Assembly (NCBI GenBank): GCA_963785155.1
Contig: CAWAUB010000004.1
Coordinates: 434,001-498,000 of the forward strand
Direction of reading: 5' to 3'
DNA length: 64,000 nucleotides
From: DASUSH01 sp963785155
GTDB taxonomy: Bacteria; Actinomycetota; Thermoleophilia; Solirubrobacterales; 70-9
Under the pieces are notes generated by a model. That model saw only the letters and a list, made by a program, of their open reading frames with translations, made no database searches and was not told where the DNA came from. Position numbers and translations under genes: made by a program. Within the stretch, counting starts at the first letter, position 1. Each line of letters starts with the position of its first letter. This document shows positions 59,536-64,000 of the stretch, one piece after another.

Positions 59536-59958
59536 TTACTTGACCTCGACGCCCATCGAGCGGGCGGTCCCGGCGATGATCTTCGAAGCGGCGTCGAGAT
59601 CGTTCGCGTTCAGGTCCACCATCTTGCGCTCGGCGATCGCGCGGACCTGGTCGGGGGTGATCGTCCCGACCTTCTCGGTGTGCGGGACGCCCGAGCCCTT
59701 CTCGATCCCCGCGGCCTCCTTGATCAGGACGGCGGCCGGTGGGGTCTTTGTGATGAAGGTGAAGGAACGGTCCTCGAAGACCGTGATCTCAACCGGGATG
59801 ATCGTCCCGGAGTCCTGCTGGGTCTCGGCGTTGAACGCCTTGCAGAACTCCATGATGTTGACCCCGTGCTGGCCGAGCGCAGGGCCGACCGGCGGGGCAG
59901 GGTTCGCCGCCCCGGCCGGGATCTGGAGCTTGATCATCGTGAGGACCTTCTTCGCCAT
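59536..59958 (-). CDS. rplK: 50S ribosomal protein L11
   Basis: 140 residues from the ATG at 59958 (AKKVLTMIKLQIPAGAANPA); an earlier in-frame start is less likely. The C-terminal RNA-binding domain is present (DLNANDLDAASKIIAGTARS). It forms the GTPase-associated centre with L10. A TATCCT box lies 9 nt upstream. Normally nusG precedes it; here an ATPase gene intervenes. Confidence 0.96.
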   Translation of the reverse strand: MAKKVLTMIKLQIPAGAANPAPPVGPALGQHGVNIMEFCKAFNAETQQDSGTIIPVEITVFEDRSFTFITKTPPAAVLIKEAAGIEKGSGVPHTEKVGTITPDQVRAIAERKMVDLNANDLDAASKIIAGTARSMGVEVK

Positions 59959-59967
59959 GGGCGGGTG

Positions 59968-59973
59968 AGGATA
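59968..59973 (-). promoter_or_regulatory. -10 box of rplK, leaderless type
   Basis: On the minus strand TATCCT ends 9 nt before the rplK ATG. It fits the TANNNT pattern. The rest of the gap to 60119 holds no gene. Confidence 0.45.
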
Positions 59974-60106
59974 GCCCGGCATGGCTGTCGAGAGGCTGGG
60001 GCGTGAAGCTGTGTCGCTGGGGGCTGCCCGCAGGCCTCGAGGCGCCAGCCGCTCCTTGGATATTCTGCCCGCCCGTGCCTCTATATCTCGCCCGGCGATA
60101 GTTCTA

Positions 60107-60112
60107 TAACCT
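60107..60112 (+). promoter_or_regulatory. -10 box for the DUF4143 ATPase, leaderless type
   Basis: TAACCT (inside CTATAACCT) ends 7 nt before the GTG at 60120. The surrounding 60 nt are clearly more AT-rich than the genome average, as for transferred genes. Confidence 0.45.
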
Positions 60113-60119
60113 GCCCGCT

Positions 60120-61370
60120 GTGGCTTACAGGCCGAGAAATGCAGATGCCGAGCTAGCCAAAAGCCTCTCCGCCCTAGGCGGCGTCCTGATCGAAGGACCT
60201 AAGGCATGCGGCAAGACCGAGACGGCGCGGAGACTCGCAGCCAGCGAGGTGCTCCTCGACGTCGATGAGAACGCTCGTCAGACGGTCTCGATCGACCCGT
60301 CACTTCTACTCGAAGGGCCGACCCCCAGATTGATCGATGAATGGCAGGTCGAGCCGGCGATCTGGAACCACGTTCGACGAGCCATCGACGACCGCTCCAA
60401 GCCGGGACAATTCATTCTCACTGGCTCGGCCGTTCCCGCGGACGAGGAAACTCGGCACACCGGCGCGGGGCGCCTCACCCGCCTCCAGATGCGCCCGATG
60501 AGCCTCGCCGAGAGCGGTCACTCTGACGGATCCGTTTCGCTAAAGGCCTTGCTGCGGGGCGAGGCCCCTCGTTCGGGCGACACGACACAAAGCATCGCCG
60601 ACCTCGGCGAGGTCATCGCGGTCGGCGGCTGGCCCGCCGCTCAAGACCTGGACACGGACCAGGCGCTTGAGGCGGCTCGGAGCTATCTGGACGAGATCAG
60701 GCGAGTCGACGTGTCCCGCCTGGACGGCACTAGGCGAGACCCAGAGAAGGTCGGCCGACTGCTACGAAGCCTTGCCCGAAGCGTGGCCACGTATGCATCG
60801 GTGACCACCCTCGCGGCCGATACCGGCGGTGCAGAGGGGCCGCTTAAGCGTGACACCGTAAGCGACTACCTCGAGGCGCTGACCCGTCTTCGAATCGTCG
60901 AGGACCAGCCGGCCTGGGCCCCGCACCTTCGGTCACGATACGTCCTGCGCTCAGCTCCTAAGCGACACTTCGTTTGCCCTTCACTCGCAGTGGCGGCACT
61001 TCGGGCCTCGCCTGAGACGCTGCTGCGCGACTTGAACCTGTTCGGGTTCTTGTTCGAGTCGCTAGCCGTCCGCGACTTGCGCGTCCATTCTCAATCAGCG
61101 CAGGCATCCGTACTTCAGTACCGGGACAGCGACGGACTCGAAGTCGACGCGATCGTCCAGGGCGTCGATGGTGCTTGGGGCGCATTCGAGATCAAGCTCG
61201 GGCCCTCCCAGATCGACGCGGGTGCCGCGAACCTCCTGAAGTTCGCTCGACGCGTCGACTTGAGCAAGTGTGGTGAACCGGGAGTGCTGGCCGTGATCAC
61301 CGGAACCGGCTACGGCTACGTCCGCAACGACGGAGTGGCGGTAGTCCCGATAGGCGCGCTCGGGCCATGA
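60120..61370 (+). CDS. AAA-type ATPase with DUF4143 domain
   Basis: 416 residues from a GTG. Walker A GPKACGKT (26-33), Walker B LIDEW (71-75) and the sensor-like FILTGSAVP are in the AAA_14 domain. The C-terminal half (RDTVSDYLEALTRLRIVEDQ and ESLAVRDLRVHSQ, then EVDAIVQ and FEIKLG) is DUF4143, a nuclease-like fold with the D-E-K type motif visible (EVDAIV, EIKLG). Such genes are scattered and often horizontally acquired; function is unknown, possibly defence or toxin-antitoxin related. It separates nusG from rplK. Confidence 0.85.
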   Translation: MAYRPRNADAELAKSLSALGGVLIEGPKACGKTETARRLAASEVLLDVDENARQTVSIDPSLLLEGPTPRLIDEWQVEPAIWNHVRRAIDDRSKPGQFILTGSAVPADEETRHTGAGRLTRLQMRPMSLAESGHSDGSVSLKALLRGEAPRSGDTTQSIADLGEVIAVGGWPAAQDLDTDQALEAARSYLDEIRRVDVSRLDGTRRDPEKVGRLLRSLARSVATYASVTTLAADTGGAEGPLKRDTVSDYLEALTRLRIVEDQPAWAPHLRSRYVLRSAPKRHFVCPSLAVAALRASPETLLRDLNLFGFLFESLAVRDLRVHSQSAQASVLQYRDSDGLEVDAIVQGVDGAWGAFEIKLGPSQIDAGAANLLKFARRVDLSKCGEPGVLAVITGTGYGYVRNDGVAVVPIGALGP

Positions 61371-61386
61371 GCGCCGCCGAAAACGC

Positions 61387-61605
61387 CTAGACCTTCTTCG
61401 CCTGGTCGTAGTTGACCTCGACCGGCGTCTCGCGGCCGAAGATCGAGACCAGCACCTTGAGCTTCGCCGCGTCCTCGTTGATCTCGGCGATCCGCCGGAG
61501 AAGTCGGAGAGCGGGCTGGAGGTCACCTTCACCGTCTCCGCCATCTCGAACTGCGCCTGGGCCGATTGCTTGGGCGGACCGGTAGCAGCGGTCGCGGAGC
61601 TCCCG
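61387..61605 (-). pseudogene. nusG: 3' fragment of nusG (KOW domain only, frameshifted)
   Basis: The C-terminal part of NusG is recognisable: GPPKQSAQAQFEMAETVKVT, PLSDFSG, then in another frame IAEINEDAAKLKVLVSIFG and RETPVEVNYDQAKKV with a stop at 61387. One base is missing near 61491-61497. The N-terminal NGN domain (about 110 residues) is absent; the sequence upstream runs into the promoter of a plus-strand gene. A full nusG must exist elsewhere if the factor is needed. It marks a break in the secE-nusG-rplK order. Confidence 0.75.
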
Positions 61606-61626
61606 ATCAAGTCGGGGCGGCTCGCA

Positions 61627-61632
61627 TAGCAT
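61627..61632 (+). promoter_or_regulatory. -10 box of the cyclase gene, leaderless type
   Basis: TAGCAT ends 7 nt before the ATG at 61640, fitting TANNNT. Confidence 0.45.
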
Positions 61633-61639
61633 CGCGCCC

Positions 61640-64000
61640 ATGAGCGTCTGCACTAGTTGCGGCGAGGAGAACCCGGAGCGCGCGAGCTTCTGTCTTGCCT
61701 GCGCTTCGCCGCTTGCCGAGGAGCCCGAAAGCGAGTCGTTGAAGACGGTAACGATCGTTTTCTGCGACATGACGGGGTCGACGGCGCTCGGCGAGCGCCT
61801 CGATGCCGAGTCGCTTCGCCGCGTGATGGCTCGCTACTTCGAGGAGACGAGCGCTGCTCTCGAGGCGCATGGTGGAACCGTCGAGAAATTCATCGGCGAT
61901 GCGGTGATGGCCGTATTCGGCGTTCCAGCGATCCACGAGGACGACGCCCTCAGGGCGGTCCGTGCGGCAGCGGAGATGGGCGATCGAATAGCCGCCCTGA
62001 ACGGGGAGCTCCAGCGACGCTGGCAGGTCTCGATCGGAGTGCGGATCGGCGTCAACACGGGTCACGTCGTCGCCGGGGACCCGAGCAATGCAGAGTCATT
62101 TGTCGTCGGCGACGCCGTCAACGTCGCAGCGAGGCTTGAGCAGACCGCCGGACCTCAGGAGATCCTGCTGGGCGAGAGGACCTACCGCCTGACTCGAAAC
62201 GCGATCGAGGCGGAACCAGTAGATCCGCTCGAGCTCAAGGGCAAGGCCGAGAAAGTACCCGCCTATCGGCTTCTTGGCTTGACTGGTGGTTCTAAGGCCC
62301 GGCGTCTCGACTCGAGCCTGATCGGCAGGGAGGATGAGCTGGAGGTGCTCGAGGAAGCGTTCGCGGAGGCGATCGAGCTGCGGGAGATCACGCTGCGGGT
62401 GGTCGTCGGAGCCGCCGGCACCGGTAAGTCCCGCCTAGCAGACGGGCTTGCCTCGCGGCTCGCCGGCCGTGCGCGCGTGCTTCACGGACGCTGCCCCGCA
62501 TACGGCGAAGGCATCACCTTTTGGCCGCTTGCCGAAATGCTCCGTGAGGCGGCCGCGATTGCCGAGTTCGATTCCCCACCAGAGGTTGTCGCAAAGCTCT
62601 CCGCGGGTCTCAGTCGGGAGGAGGACGCTGAGGCGATCGCCACGCGGCTGGCAGGCATCCTTGGAGCCGCCCCGACATCCACCCACCAGGAGGAGACGTT
62701 TTGGGCCGCGGCGCGCTATCTCGAGGCTCTCGCCAAGGAGCAGCCCCTGCTCGTCTTCTTCGACGACATCCACTGGGCCGAGGCGGGTCTTCTCGACCTG
62801 ATCGAGTTTCTCGAAGATCGCTCTTCCTCGGCGCCGATTCTGATCGTTTTGCTGGCGCGACCCGAGATTCGCGAGGCGCGGCGCCATCTCGTCGGCAGGG
62901 GGGCGATCCGGCTCGGACCGCTCAATGGCGACGACGCAGGGGCGCTGATCGCGGCCCGCCTTGGTGGCGGCGAGCTGCCGGCCGACGTTCTGGCGCGCCT
63001 CGGCGAGGCGGCCGCCGGCAATCCCCTGTTCATCGAGGAGATGGTTCAGATGCTTATCGATGACGGCTACCTCGAGCGGGGCGACGAAGGGTGGCGGCTC
63101 GTACGCGAGCTCACACAGGACGCCATACCACCCTCGATCGAGGCGCTTCTCGGCGCCCGGCTCGATCGCCTGCGTGACCGCGAACGAGACCTCGCCCAGC
63201 GGGCATCGATCGCCGGCCAGGAGTTCGCCCGCGGTGCTCTCAGCCAGCTGGCGCCGGCCTCGGTTCGTGCAGAGCTCGGAGTTCACCTCGAGGCCCTCGT
63301 TCGGAAGGACTTCATCGAGGCGGAGCAGGAAGAAACGGTGGCGTCCTGGTATCGCTTCCATCACATCTTGGTTCGCGATGCGGCCTACCGCTCAATGCTC
63401 AAGGAGCGCCGCGCCGAGCTTCATGAAAGCTATGCCGATTGGTTGTTCGAGAAGTCCGACGGCCGCATCGGCGGGGACTCCGAGGAACTCGCCGGTTATC
63501 ACCTCGAGCAAGCCTTTCGAGCGAGGGAGCGCCTGGGGCCGCCGGACGAGCGGGCGCGCTCGCTAGCTCGCCGCGGCGGCGATGCGCTTCGTCGTTCGGG
63601 GCGCCGGGCGCTGGGTCGTGGAGACATGGCTTCGGGGGCAAACCTGCTTGAGCGCGCACTCGCGCTCGACTCCAGCTCCAGCTCGGACACGGCCGAGGCG
63701 GCATTGGCGTTCGCTGCCGCCCTGATCGAGCTCGGCGATCCCAAGCGTGCGGACAGGGCGCTCGAGCGAGCCGAACTAGACGCGGGCGATGATCAGCGGC
63801 TTCAGCTCCACGTCGAGCTGACGCGCGCATTGATCGCGATGCTCAGCGACCCGGCCTCGAGTTACGCGCAGGCCAACGAGGTTTCCGAGCGGGCAATCCC
63901 GGTCTTCGAGCGGGCCGAGGACCACGTCGGGCTGGCGAGGGCTTGGCGGATGTGGAGCACGCTTCCCTGGCGTGAAGGAAGGATCGCGGAGGCATCGATC
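61640..64000 (+). CDS. Class III nucleotide cyclase fused to AAA ATPase and TPR-like region, partial
   Basis: 787 codons are in view and the gene runs past the window end. A zinc ribbon opens the protein (Cys4, 7, 18 and 21). A class III cyclase catalytic domain follows (VTIVFCDMTGSTALGERL with Asp43, VEKFIGDAVMAVFG with Asp87), both metal aspartates present. Then comes an ATPase with Walker A GAAGTGKS (257-264) and LLVFFDDIHWAEAG as Walker B, and a helical TPR-like region. This architecture is common in actinobacteria and is thought to couple cyclic-nucleotide synthesis to ATPase-based sensing. The ligand is unknown. Confidence 0.9.
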   Translation, partial: MSVCTSCGEENPERASFCLACASPLAEEPESESLKTVTIVFCDMTGSTALGERLDAESLRRVMARYFEETSAALEAHGGTVEKFIGDAVMAVFGVPAIHEDDALRAVRAAAEMGDRIAALNGELQRRWQVSIGVRIGVNTGHVVAGDPSNAESFVVGDAVNVAARLEQTAGPQEILLGERTYRLTRNAIEAEPVDPLELKGKAEKVPAYRLLGLTGGSKARRLDSSLIGREDELEVLEEAFAEAIELREITLRVVVGAAGTGKSRLADGLASRLAGRARVLHGRCPAYGEGITFWPLAEMLREAAAIAEFDSPPEVVAKLSAGLSREEDAEAIATRLAGILGAAPTSTHQEETFWAAARYLEALAKEQPLLVFFDDIHWAEAGLLDLIEFLEDRSSSAPILIVLLARPEIREARRHLVGRGAIRLGPLNGDDAGALIAARLGGGELPADVLARLGEAAAGNPLFIEEMVQMLIDDGYLERGDEGWRLVRELTQDAIPPSIEALLGARLDRLRDRERDLAQRASIAGQEFARGALSQLAPASVRAELGVHLEALVRKDFIEAEQEETVASWYRFHHILVRDAAYRSMLKERRAELHESYADWLFEKSDGRIGGDSEELAGYHLEQAFRARERLGPPDERARSLARRGGDALRRSGRRALGRGDMASGANLLERALALDSSSSSDTAEAALAFAAALIELGDPKRADRALERAELDAGDDQRLQLHVELTRALIAMLSDPASSYAQANEVSERAIPVFERAEDHVGLARAWRMWSTLPWREGRIAEASI

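Noticed and set aside
61095..61610. Continuous minus-strand frame combining the nusG motif VKVTSS with antisense DUF4143 sequence
   Set aside because: Only the part up to DFSG is NusG-like; after the slip it is antisense to the ATPase gene. The nusG reading continues in the neighbouring frame.

Overview
The window is high-GC bacterial chromosome, almost fully coding, with actinobacterial features: MCE-family proteins with an Mkl-like ATPase, an AbiEi/DUF559-type remnant pair, LuxR-type ATPase regulators, frequent GTG/TTG starts, and -10 boxes placed directly before start codons. Gene content and protein style suggest a deep-branching actinobacterium of the Thermoleophilia/Solirubrobacterales type. 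That placement is inferred from the sequence only.

Layout. 1-2000: end of an MCE (lipid-transport) operon on the minus strand. 2.1-10.1 kb: lemA, a lipoprotein, a secreted beta-helix protein, a PAS-EAL protein, superoxide dismutase, tRNA-Pro(CGG), a VTT-domain membrane protein, a thioredoxin-fold protein and a Nif3-like protein. 10.1-15.7 kb: a small strongly promoted DNA-binding-like protein, an acyl-CoA ligase, an SDR, a patatin lipase and a D-Ala-D-Ala carboxypeptidase. 15.7-19.9 kb: MBL-like protein, ligA, surE, truA. 19.9-44.5 kb: nearly the whole ribosomal-protein super-cluster on the minus strand (rpsL-rpsG, fusA-tuf, rpsJ to map, rpmJ to rplQ), interrupted in two places by unrelated genes. 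44.5-46 kb: small genes and a broken AbiEi-type gene. 46-60 kb: rpoC, rpoB, rplL, rplJ, rplA, rplK on the minus strand, with a large LuxR-type regulator between rplL and rpoB. 60-64 kb: an AAA/DUF4143 ATPase, a 3' fragment of nusG, and a cyclase-ATPase regulator that runs off the window.

The translation and transcription core sits in its ancestral order but has been opened at four points: between rpsG and fusA, between map and rpmJ (infA absent), between rplL and rpoB, and upstream of rplK (nusG only a fragment). Many core proteins here (L5, S3, S5, L1, L10, RpoB, RpoC, and a disrupted S17 extension) carry low-complexity, mostly acidic tails. Three of these tail regions share a dispersed DNA repeat made of paired GGGTCAGACC boxes about 48 nt apart. 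A second repeat family forms roughly 50-bp inverted arms at the ends of two convergent genes near 8.0-8.3 kb, with a third copy directly after rpoC.

Caution: several genes, including essential rpoB, contain single-base frameshifts. The simplest reading is uncorrected sequencing or assembly indels, so broken genes here should not be taken as real pseudogenes without read support. No rRNA, CRISPR array, transposase or prophage was seen.
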